Below, piece by piece: positions 57,147 through 64,000 of a stretch of DNA of 64,000 nt. The notes beneath the pieces are model-generated. The model was not told the DNA's origin and did not search any database. It was given only the letters and a program-made list of their open reading frames with translations. Made by a program: the position numbers and the translations under genes. Each line of letters starts with the position of its first letter. Position 1 is the stretch's first letter. The DNA comes from Saprospiraceae bacterium (GTDB taxonomy: Bacteria; Bacteroidota; Bacteroidia; Chitinophagales; Saprospiraceae), in assembly GCA_016714785.1 (NCBI GenBank), contig JADKCC010000038.1, positions 22,403-86,402 on the forward strand, in the 5' to 3' direction.

Positions 57147-59528
57147 ATGTTTAAAGATATCACAGGTATTTGTGTACTAATAGTTTTTTGTATTTCATAT
57201 TCTGTTGCGCAACCTTCGTCCAAAGTGAAGATAAATTTAATAGGTCGTGACATTAAGGAATTGGCTGCTGCAGGCTTGGAGACAGATCATGGCATTTTTG
57301 TTAAAAACAGGTATTTTATCAGTGATTTTTCGCAATTAGAGATGGAAATTATTAATAAGTTACATTTCGAAACGGAAGTGTTGATTGATGATGTAAGTAG
57401 TTGGTATGTCAATCCTACGAGAAGTTCTGATCTACAAAATGTTATGAATAGAAGCCAGAATTGCAAAGGAATAGAAGTAGGAGAATATCCTTATAAGACT
57501 CCTGAACAATATAGGGTAGGGAGTATGAATGGCTATTTTACTTATGACGAAATGCTTAATATATTGGATAGTATGGCTTTAAAATACCCGAAACTTATTT
57601 TCCAACGCGTTCCAATTGATACATTTTTAACCTATGGCGGCAGGCCCATTTATTATATCAAAGTATCAGATAATGTAGAAACTGATGAGTCTTCCGAGCC
57701 ACAAATTCTCTATACTGCGCTACATCATGCTCGTGAGCCGAATAGTTTATCTCAAATGATTTTCTATTTATGGTACTTGTTAGAAAATTATGAAAAAGAT
57801 CCATTGGTGGCCAAAATTATTAATGAAACTGCTATGTACTTTATACCTTGTGTGAATCCTGATGGTTACATTCATAATCAAACGACCAATCCAAATGGAG
57901 GTGGTTTATGGCGGAAGAATATGTGGAAGGATACAACAGGTGCACTCAAAGGAGTAGATTTAAACCGAAATTATGGTTACTTTTGGGGAATAGACAACCA
58001 AGGGTCTTCCAACAATCCAAATTCCGCCACATTTAGAGGACCACAAGCTTTTTCAGAGCCTGAGACAAAAGCCATCAGATCGTTCTGTTTACAACACAAT
58101 TTCAAAATAGCTCAAAACTATCATACCTATGGAAATTATTTAGTCCATCCTTGGGGATTTAATGATATGCCTACAGCAGAAGATAAATTATTTAAAATGA
58201 TGGGCAGTGTAATGAATAGTGAAAATAATTTTGTCATGGGCACTGGTACTGAAACGGTAGGCTATGTAGTCAATGGAGATAGTGATGACTGGATGTATGG
58301 AACTATTGATGAGAAAAGTCCTATTTATGCCTATACACCGGAAGTTGGACCTTCATTTTGGCCCGCAAAAGTTGATATTGATTACCTCAATAGGTCTTGC
58401 TTGTGGACCAATTTGTCAACGGCTTTTTTGACGCTAAGTCACTATGACGCCAAAGATATAACTGGTACACCTTTTTTGTCAGCCACTACCAATCAAATTG
58501 TAATTAAAGTGGATAGAGCAGGACTTAAAGATGGAGCATGTATTGTTGGGCTAACTGCTCAAACATCTGGAGTTTCGGTAGTGGAGCAACCTACTACAAT
58601 ATTGATAAATAAGGCTGGTGAAAGTACAAATCTTATTTTTACCGTTTTGGTAGCACAGGGAGCGAGACCTGATGTGCTAAATTTTGTATTAACAGTTACT
58701 AATGAAGGGATATCCAAACAAATTGAAATAACCAAAACATGGGTTGAACAACCATTTGTGACTATTTATAAGAATAGTGCGGATGACATATCATTATTTG
58801 AAACGTCGGGTTGGTCAGGAACGACTGATCAATTTTTTAGTGCACCGATGAGTATGACTGACTCACCTTTGGGCAATTATAATAATGAAAATTCCTCAAC
58901 TATTACGCTTAATCAATCCATAGATCTTACCGATGCAACACATGCTTTACTCAGCTTTTATGCAAAATGGGATTTAGAAAATAATTATGATTACGTTCAG
59001 GTTTTGGTGTCAACGGACAATGTAGATTTTGTTCCTTTATGTGGTAAATATACCAATACTGGTACATCAGATCAGCAGTTTGGAAGTCCATTGTATGATG
59101 GAACGCAATCTGAGTGGGTCAAAGAAGAGATAAGTTTGGAAGACTTTATAGGCAAACCTGAAGTGTGGGTTAGGTTTTTGATACAAACAGATCAGTATGA
59201 ACAACGAGACGGCTTTTATTTCGATGATTTGGAAGTGACAGCGTCATATCCTTATATTATAAATACTACTGAAAACATTGAAGCTATATATTTATATCCT
59301 ACCGTTTCAGATGGTAAATCCATGATTTATATCAAAGGAAGTGTAAACTTTGATGGCAATACAGAAGTTTCTCTTTTTGATATTTTGGGAAAGAACATAG
59401 GAAACGTTTTTGTTGATAATGGGACAGTAGATTTAAAAAGTTTAGAATTAGTAACAGGATTATATACTTACCAAGTAAAAAGTAAAGGCAATTTGTTAGG
59501 TTCTGGCAAATTAGTAGTAAGTCATTAG
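57147..59528 (+). CDS. M14 zinc carboxypeptidase with type A T9SS domain
   Basis: A 793-residue secreted carboxypeptidase. After a signal peptide (MFKDITGICVLIVFCISYSVAQ), the M14 domain shows HHAREP (zinc His and Glu near residues 193-196), NPDGYIHN, GVDLNRNYG, the third zinc His in NYHTYGNYL and the catalytic Glu in YTPEVGPSF (near 398). A C-terminal lectin-like/MAM-like domain (about 550-710) and a type A sorting signal (YLYPTVSDGKSMIYI ... LVVSH) follow. It forms a likely pair with the S8 peptidase just upstream. Confidence 0.93.
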   Translation: MFKDITGICVLIVFCISYSVAQPSSKVKINLIGRDIKELAAAGLETDHGIFVKNRYFISDFSQLEMEIINKLHFETEVLIDDVSSWYVNPTRSSDLQNVMNRSQNCKGIEVGEYPYKTPEQYRVGSMNGYFTYDEMLNILDSMALKYPKLIFQRVPIDTFLTYGGRPIYYIKVSDNVETDESSEPQILYTALHHAREPNSLSQMIFYLWYLLENYEKDPLVAKIINETAMYFIPCVNPDGYIHNQTTNPNGGGLWRKNMWKDTTGALKGVDLNRNYGYFWGIDNQGSSNNPNSATFRGPQAFSEPETKAIRSFCLQHNFKIAQNYHTYGNYLVHPWGFNDMPTAEDKLFKMMGSVMNSENNFVMGTGTETVGYVVNGDSDDWMYGTIDEKSPIYAYTPEVGPSFWPAKVDIDYLNRSCLWTNLSTAFLTLSHYDAKDITGTPFLSATTNQIVIKVDRAGLKDGACIVGLTAQTSGVSVVEQPTTILINKAGESTNLIFTVLVAQGARPDVLNFVLTVTNEGISKQIEITKTWVEQPFVTIYKNSADDISLFETSGWSGTTDQFFSAPMSMTDSPLGNYNNENSSTITLNQSIDLTDATHALLSFYAKWDLENNYDYVQVLVSTDNVDFVPLCGKYTNTGTSDQQFGSPLYDGTQSEWVKEEISLEDFIGKPEVWVRFLIQTDQYEQRDGFYFDDLEVTASYPYIINTTENIEAIYLYPTVSDGKSMIYIKGSVNFDGNTEVSLFDILGKNIGNVFVDNGTVDLKSLELVTGLYTYQVKSKGNLLGSGKLVVSH

Positions 59529-59743
59529 CTTTAGTTTTACATTTTTTCAAAGGATTTACATCAGTGGTTATTAATATTTTACCGAATTGGAGTTGGACCT
59601 GAATAGTCACAGATTAAGTACTGAAAAATGTTTTGTTCTCAATAATGAGAGTTCATTGGCCAATTATGTTGATGAAAACCATGCTAAATACCTTGTAAAA
59701 TAGTCCTAACTAAGAAAAATTTTATTCATAGACTAAGTTTCTA

Positions 59744-59751
59744 TATCTTTG
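59744..59751 (+). promoter_or_regulatory. Candidate -7 element of the DUF6438 gene
   Basis: TATCTTTG fits TAnnTTTG and ends 17 bases before the ATG at 59769. I see no -33 element. The preceding 59529-59743 stretch holds only a short open frame (about 43 codons) with no recognised relatives. Confidence 0.4.
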
Positions 59752-59768
59752 CCCCAAATAAAAATGAT

Positions 59769-60524
59769 ATGTTTAGATTGATAATATTCTTGGGTTTTAT
59801 TATTTTAGCTTCTTGTAGTGGGTTAAAAGATGTCACTAAATTTAATAAAGCTGATGTAGTGTTAAGCCTTAAAAAGGGTGCATGTTTTGGGAAATGTTCA
59901 GTATATAATCTTGATGTCTATAAAAATGGGTATGTGGTTTATGAAGGCATTATGAATGTAGAGAAATATGGTTTGTACGCTAGAAAAATATCTAAAAAAG
60001 AATTGGAAGGACTGAAAGCAGCTTTTGATCAAGACAGTTTTTTTGGGTTTGATGACATATATCCGGTTCATATGACAGATCTGCCTACCATCACAATGGC
60101 TTATAATAAGGAAAATGCCACTAAAGTGGTAACGGGAAGTCTCGATAGACCTAAAAAATTACTAGAACTTCAGATGAAGATGGAAACACTTATTAAATCA
60201 CCTGATTTTAAATTGGTGAAAGCTTATCAATCCAAAAGTACCAATGAAGATGAGCCAGAAAAATCAAAAGAAACTACTAATAATACTATAGACAGTCAAA
60301 TTATTATTGAATTGAATAGCAATGTTTTTATGGCACAATGGCTACGTAAATACAGTCAATATGATGTACAGCTCTACAATCGAGTTGCTCCGGATTTGAA
60401 TTATTGGGTTGTAACGTTCAACAAACAGAAAATTGCTCCTGAAGACCTTTTGAAGTTGATTATAGCAGACACCCAAGTAAAGTTTGCTGAATTTAATAAG
60501 AAGACGAGTACTCGAGAAAAATGA
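59769..60524 (+). CDS. DUF6438 lipoprotein with extra C-terminal domain
   Basis: A 251-residue lipoprotein (LASC, Cys16) of unknown function. Residues 20-140 match DUF6438, with the pattern LKKGACFGKCSVYNLDVYKNG and DIYPVHMTDLPTITMAY. After a low-complexity linker (about 155-175) there is a second domain (SQIIIELNSNVFMAQWLRKY and so on) that resembles the propeptide/inhibitor fold of subtilases; this is inference. It lies just after the S8/M14 peptidases, which could be relevant if the domain inhibits one of them. Confidence 0.7.
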   Translation: MFRLIIFLGFIILASCSGLKDVTKFNKADVVLSLKKGACFGKCSVYNLDVYKNGYVVYEGIMNVEKYGLYARKISKKELEGLKAAFDQDSFFGFDDIYPVHMTDLPTITMAYNKENATKVVTGSLDRPKKLLELQMKMETLIKSPDFKLVKAYQSKSTNEDEPEKSKETTNNTIDSQIIIELNSNVFMAQWLRKYSQYDVQLYNRVAPDLNYWVVTFNKQKIAPEDLLKLIIADTQVKFAEFNKKTSTREK

Positions 60525-60573
60525 TTGTAATATTGAATCTTTATATGCGCAACATTTGTAGCTTGTGAATGAT

Positions 60574-60696
60574 AGTGAACGCTTTCACTCCGAATTGAGG
60601 GAACTGCAAACTATGACTTATAGCTAGGTGGAATTACATTATGAATATAAATATGAGTGGCGCTTTTCATCAGCTTCGAGTGGTGGGCCGTTCACT
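60574..60696. repeat. Imperfect inverted repeat between the DUF6438 and serine hydrolase genes
   Basis: AGTGAACG (60574-60581) pairs with CGTTCACT (60689-60696). Inside it, CACTC (60586-60590) pairs with GAGTG (60678-60682) and GAA with TTC, leaving C60591 unpaired. The centre is about 80 bases long. The AAC/GTT ends, two-part arms and single extrahelical base recall an integron attC site, though the outer heptamers do not match the RYYYAAC/GTTRRRY consensus. Confidence 0.4.
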
Positions 60697-60714
60697 GATT
60701 AGCTGCAGACATTT

Positions 60715-62151
60715 TTAATCAATTTTAAATGTCAAATTACTGTTTTCTGTATTGTCTATATTCAATGCGTTTTTGGGTGTCGTTAGCCAACCAACTTTGT
60801 TGATTACAAATTTGAATTCATTTGTTTTACCCTTTTCAAATTGCGATTTTGGTAATTCAAGTTCATAAATATTGTTTCGTTTTGAAAACATTTGATAGCC
60901 TTTGCATTCTGGATTCCAATCATTGAAAGAACCAACAACAGAGACACTTTTTATTAATTTTGCATCTAATTTTTTGTTGTGGCTGTAATTGAAAATTACT
61001 TTGTCTTTTGTCATTCGATAACCATAAATTGTTTTTTTAGTTGGCTTATCTCGCAAATCTTCTGCTATTCCCCAAACAGTATTAAGTATTTGCCATCCTG
61101 TTTCTTCGTCTGCAATATTTATTACAATGGAAATCCCCAAATTAAGCTCTGGATAAACTGTAAAATAGGTGTTTGTACCGAATGCCCCACCGTGTTTATG
61201 ACAAAACTTTCCGTTTTCAGTCGCCAAAATTCCGTCCCAAAAGTAACCAAACCAATGTTGGTCGCTGTTTGAAATATTTCTTTGAGATTCTTGAATTATT
61301 TTGTTTTTTAAATCTAATTCAAAAGATAGGAGTTTTGTCAAATCATTCATTGTAGATTTTAAATATCCTTCCGTCCCCCAAAGATTATTGACAAAATGTG
61401 GCATCAAAATATGATTCCCGTTATATCCGTTTGCCAAAAAATCTCCATCTCCCAAATTCATTTTGGTTGTTGTCATTTTTGCTGGAATAAAAATATTTTC
61501 ATTAAGAAGTGTTTCAAAGCTTTTGTGATACACATTTTCCAAAATAATAGCCGATAATTCCAGGCTCAGATTGCTGTATTTGAATTTTATACCTGGAATG
61601 GTGTCTAATTTTACACTTTTCAAGTCTTCAAGAAATTGCTTCTTGCTATAATTTTCATCCATTTTTTTCAAGCGAAAACAAGTGCTATCGTCTTTGATTT
61701 TTTTTATTTCATTGTTATCTGGTAATTCTCTGTCAAGTGCCGATTTAAAAGAAACCAAATCTTTAATTTTAACTGGAATAGTTTGATATTCTAAATTTGG
61801 GTACGAACCATTGAGGTAATTTCTGATATCATCTTCCAAATTTATTTTATTTTCTAAAACGGCTTTTGCAATCAAATAGCCTGTCATTACTTTTGTAACA
61901 GAAGCAATTTCAAAATATGTACTGTTGTTGGCTTTATTGCCTTTTCCTTTGTCAATTTCGCCATAATGTTTTGTGTAAATTTTCCCGTCTTTTACAATGC
62001 CGATAGAAACCGAATATGCTTTTGTTTTTTTAAGCAAATTTTCGGCATTGTTGTCTAAAATCGTGTAAATATTTTTATCTAAATTATTTTTTTGTTGGGC
62101 GAAAATTGTTGTGCATAAAATGCTAAATAAAAAAAGAAATGTCTTGCTCAT
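60715..62151 (-). CDS. Serine hydrolase (class C beta-lactamase fold) with AMPK/CBM48-like tail
   Basis: A 478-residue exported protein (signal peptide MSKTFLFLFSILCTTIFAQ). The serine hydrolase motifs are SVTK at residues 84-87, YSN at 192-194 and HGG at 320-322 in place of KTG, typical of the penicillin-binding-protein-like esterases and peptidases rather than true beta-lactamases. The last 90 residues (VVGSFNDWNPEC, YELELP, EFKFVIN) match the early-set glycogen-recognition domain of AMPK-beta type. I start at the ATG at 62151; the longer frame to 62205 includes a hairpin repeat and is unlikely. It is flanked by hairpin-like repeats and looks accessory. Its substrate is unknown. Confidence 0.8.
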   Translation of the reverse strand: MSKTFLFLFSILCTTIFAQQKNNLDKNIYTILDNNAENLLKKTKAYSVSIGIVKDGKIYTKHYGEIDKGKGNKANNSTYFEIASVTKVMTGYLIAKAVLENKINLEDDIRNYLNGSYPNLEYQTIPVKIKDLVSFKSALDRELPDNNEIKKIKDDSTCFRLKKMDENYSKKQFLEDLKSVKLDTIPGIKFKYSNLSLELSAIILENVYHKSFETLLNENIFIPAKMTTTKMNLGDGDFLANGYNGNHILMPHFVNNLWGTEGYLKSTMNDLTKLLSFELDLKNKIIQESQRNISNSDQHWFGYFWDGILATENGKFCHKHGGAFGTNTYFTVYPELNLGISIVINIADEETGWQILNTVWGIAEDLRDKPTKKTIYGYRMTKDKVIFNYSHNKKLDAKLIKSVSVVGSFNDWNPECKGYQMFSKRNNIYELELPKSQFEKGKTNEFKFVINKVGWLTTPKNALNIDNTENSNLTFKID

Positions 62152-62190
62152 TTTGTTTTGTTTTTTAGGGTCTCTGTTTAAACTTGCTTC

Positions 62191-62276
62191 TAACGTCAAG
62201 TACATGCGGCGTGGCAGCGATTAGGTGTCATGATTGTCATGTAGGTTGTGTGCCTTTAATGGCAAATGTACGGTTA
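62191..62276. repeat. Imperfect inverted repeat upstream of the serine hydrolase gene
   Basis: TAAC (62191-62194) and GTTA (62273-62276) form the outer arms and GTACAT (62200-62205) pairs with ATGTAC (62266-62271). The loop is about 60 bases. Together with the repeat at 60574-60696 it brackets the serine hydrolase gene. Confidence 0.35.
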
Positions 62277-62453
62277 AAATGGTAATCGCACAACTTGTTC
62301 TAAAAGAAGTTGTCTAGAGAGTGAAAGCCGAAGGATGCATATCCAACGTGTTGAAAGTCTCTCATACGCAGATGTTGTATCCCTGAGTATTAGCAAGCTA
62401 TAATGTGGTTAATGTAGACTGTCAACCTAATTTTATTTGTATGTATTTTATAT
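62277..62453. other. Non-coding stretch with small hairpins
   Basis: No gene is visible. A short hairpin (ACAACTT at 62290-62296 with AAGTTGT at 62307-62313) lies here. Together with 62538-62782 beyond the tandem repeat, this forms a gene-free region of about 500 bases; 62538-62782 holds nothing I can support. Confidence 0.35.
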
Positions 62454-62537
62454 CATAAACACTGGAGTAATCACAACAAACACTTAAGTGAATATAACAA
62501 ACACTTGAGTAAACATAACAAACACTTCAATATTTTC
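62454..62537. repeat. Tandem 21-bp direct repeat, four copies
   Basis: Four units of 21 bases each, at 62454, 62475, 62496 and 62517. Copies 2-4 share the core AACAAACACTT; copy 1 is degenerate (ATAAACACTGG) and copy 4 diverges after the core. Copy 2 contains the palindrome CACTTAAGTG. No spacer separates the units, so this is not a CRISPR array. Confidence 0.8.
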
Positions 62538-62782
62538 CCTGCAAAAAAAAGAGATTCTGGCTAGAAGGGCGAGTAATAGCTGTTTTTTAAGTTTACTTAT
62601 TATCGACTATTTGGTATTCACTTAAAAATAAGCCCAATAAAAACGGAATGATTCTATCAAGCCGTTTATGTCATATTAAATAAATCTAAAGACCAAAGCG
62701 CAAAGAAAGGACGAAGATTGACGATGAACTGGGGGAGAAAAAGGGAGTTCGGCTAGATAGAACTAAGAGAATAAACTTCACC

Positions 62783-62823
62783 AAAAAAAAAATCCACTTC
62801 CCAATTTGACTTAGGAAGTGGAT
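62783..62823 (-). terminator. Rho-independent terminator of the dockerin-type gene
   Basis: Reading the minus strand, ATCCACTTCC and GGAAGTGGAT (62823-62814 and 62801-62792) form a perfect 10-bp stem with a 12-base loop, followed by a T-run of nine (62791-62783). It lies 43 bases past the stop at 62867. Confidence 0.88.
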
Positions 62824-62866
62824 CTATAATTAACTAAAACTATCCGTTATCTATATCTCACATAGA

Positions 62867-64000
62867 TTACTCAACGATGATCATTTTCTTAGTAGCTGTG
62901 AAGTCACCGCTTACTAATGTGTAGTAAAGTACACCACTTACACCTAATTGCTCTTTGGTGAATACTTCACTGTTCAAGCCTTTTGCTGCGTCGATGTTTC
63001 TTACTGATACAACTTTTCCAGTTACGTCATATACACTCAAGGTGGCTGTTGCAGCCTCTGACATATTGAAGCTAACTGTTGTTTGACCTTTGAATGGGTT
63101 TGGCTCGTTTTGGAACAACTCGATGCTTGCTATCGGTGCTGTTCTTACACTCAAGCTTACATTGCCTACTTTAAGGTCACTGTTGTTGTATGACTCTGCT
63201 CTAGTTACATCTGAATTCATTGTGATCATTTCACTTACGTTCATCGCTTTGTTAGCTTTTACTACCAATGTGAATAATACTTCTCCTTCAGTTACATTGA
63301 CTGCTTCGTTGGATGCATAAGACATTGTCAATACACCATTTTCTAATACTCCTACGTTGCTTGCTGTTACTTCTAATGCACCACTGTTGATACCTACGAA
63401 GCTTGCGCCATCAAGGTTCATGGTATATTGGAACCTGCTACATCGTTGAAGTTGGCTGCTGTTACTGGTATTTCTACTACTTCGCCTGCTGCTACTGCTG
63501 CATCAGCTACACTCATTGCTACATTGCTGTTGCTTCTAGCTTCTACGGTTGGGTTGTTGATATTTGTTGTTACGTTGCTGCTTACATCTCCTATCTTAAC
63601 TGCTACGAAGTCATAACTTGATTAGGATTGATAAATGTCGCCATGACATTTTCTTTGTAAGGGAATGGATCTGTATTGTCCATCACTTGATTTTGATTGG
63701 GAATCTCCAGCTAGAATTATTGCTATATCCATTGGTCACCCTAGTATCAATTTTCTAATTTCTGTTAAGTCGCTGGCGGTTACCTTTCCGTCATTGTTTG
63801 CATCTGCGGCTATCAGTTTGTATGGACTATTCATTGCTTGCAATCCTAAAATGTGTCTTTGGATGATGACTAAGTCCAACGTACTTACTCCATTGATATC
63901 GTCACCATCCTTTTGAGCTGTAAGGTCTGTATCTACTATGATTTCCATGGCATAATTACCACTCTCATCGGTCATATCTACTCTTGGATAATCAGGCAGG
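62867..64000 (-). CDS. C-terminal part of a dockerin/cohesin-like T9SS surface protein (frameshifted, partial)
   Basis: The coding region enters from beyond 64000 and ends at 62867. Reading leftward it shows a dockerin type I domain (DDINGVSTLDLVIIQRHILG and ADANNDGKVTASDLTE), then a cohesin-like beta-sandwich (VEIPVTAANFNDVAG, TMNLDGASFVGINSG), and a type A sorting signal (NEPNPFKGQTTVSF ... MIIVE). Four single-base deletions break the frame, at CCC 63739-63741, GGG 63699-63701, AA 63615-63616 and AA 63432-63433; each is fixed by one extra base. Dockerins normally attach to cohesins, so it may assemble on a surface complex; that is inference. A terminator follows. Confidence 0.75.

Noticed and set aside
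59566..59703. Short 43-codon open frame between the M14 and DUF6438 genes
   Set aside because: It has no start codon in good context and no recognisable family; perhaps a remnant, but unsupported.
60715..62151. Antibiotic-resistance beta-lactamase
   Set aside because: HGG replaces the KTG motif and the tail is a glucan-binding-like domain; the fold is shared with many esterases and peptidases.
62454..62537. Short CRISPR-like array
   Set aside because: The 21-base units abut with no spacers and no cas gene is nearby.

Overview
The window is AT-rich chromosomal DNA from a member of the Bacteroidota, most likely a Saprospiraceae-like environmental bacterium. The family placement is inference; the phylum is well supported. 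It encodes many secreted proteins with type IX secretion system (T9SS) sorting domains: type A C-termini on the products of the genes ending at 20391, 51037, 57107, 59528 and 62867, and a type B (gliding-motility-associated) C-terminus on the protein at 6726-12386. It also has SprB-type repeats, many lipoproteins, promoters of the Bacteroidota form TTTG-N~19-TAnnTTTG, and few Shine-Dalgarno sequences.

Layout. 1-1960: the end of a polysaccharide locus (glycosyltransferase, UDP-GlcNAc 2-epimerase). 1993-6300: a TlpA-like lipoprotein, rsmE, then rseP-hscB. 6331-6461: tRNA-Leu(CAA) and a strong terminator. 6726-16233: a minus-strand run of an S9 peptidase, a PhoD-like phosphatase and a giant type B T9SS protein. 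16648-19063: TPR lipoprotein, bifunctional nuclease with UVR motif, pdxJ. 19096-25635: a zinc phospholipase C/S1-P1-like protein, a metalloprotease with SprB repeats, deoD. 25862-32744: a TetR-TolC-adaptor-RND efflux operon with a perfect palindromic operator. 32767-45956: pdxH, a K+ channel, a DUF1835 protein, a chelatase-type AAA+ ATPase, a beta-barrel, an ABC-F protein, Mn-type SOD, lipoprotein MsrB, a DUF4403 protein, an RDD protein broken by a stop codon, and a WD40 protein. 46035-55184: phosphopantetheinyl transferase, a second metalloprotease, argE-thyA-phospholipase D, lspA. 55347-60524: S8 and M14 peptidases and a DUF6438 lipoprotein. 60574-62823: an accessory-looking serine hydrolase gene between two hairpin-like repeats, then a 21-bp tandem repeat. 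62867-64000: the end of a dockerin/cohesin-like T9SS protein.

Functionally the window describes a protein-degrading, surface-secreting heterotroph. Secreted peptidases of families S8, M14 and M12-like (two copies), plus S9, sit alongside the machinery that processes lipoproteins and membrane proteins (lspA, rseP).

The most consequential technical observation is a series of single-base deletions in short homopolymers: wecB, the TlpA gene, msrB, and four within about 310 bases at the right edge. Each is repaired by adding one base to the run. This points to assembly error rather than biology, and the affected genes should be read as intact. The in-frame TAA in the RDD gene is different and may be a real lesion. 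I did not find a defence system, prophage, CRISPR array or transposase. The best candidates for something new are the hairpin-flanked serine hydrolase with a glycogen-binding-like tail, and the SprB-repeat metalloprotease.
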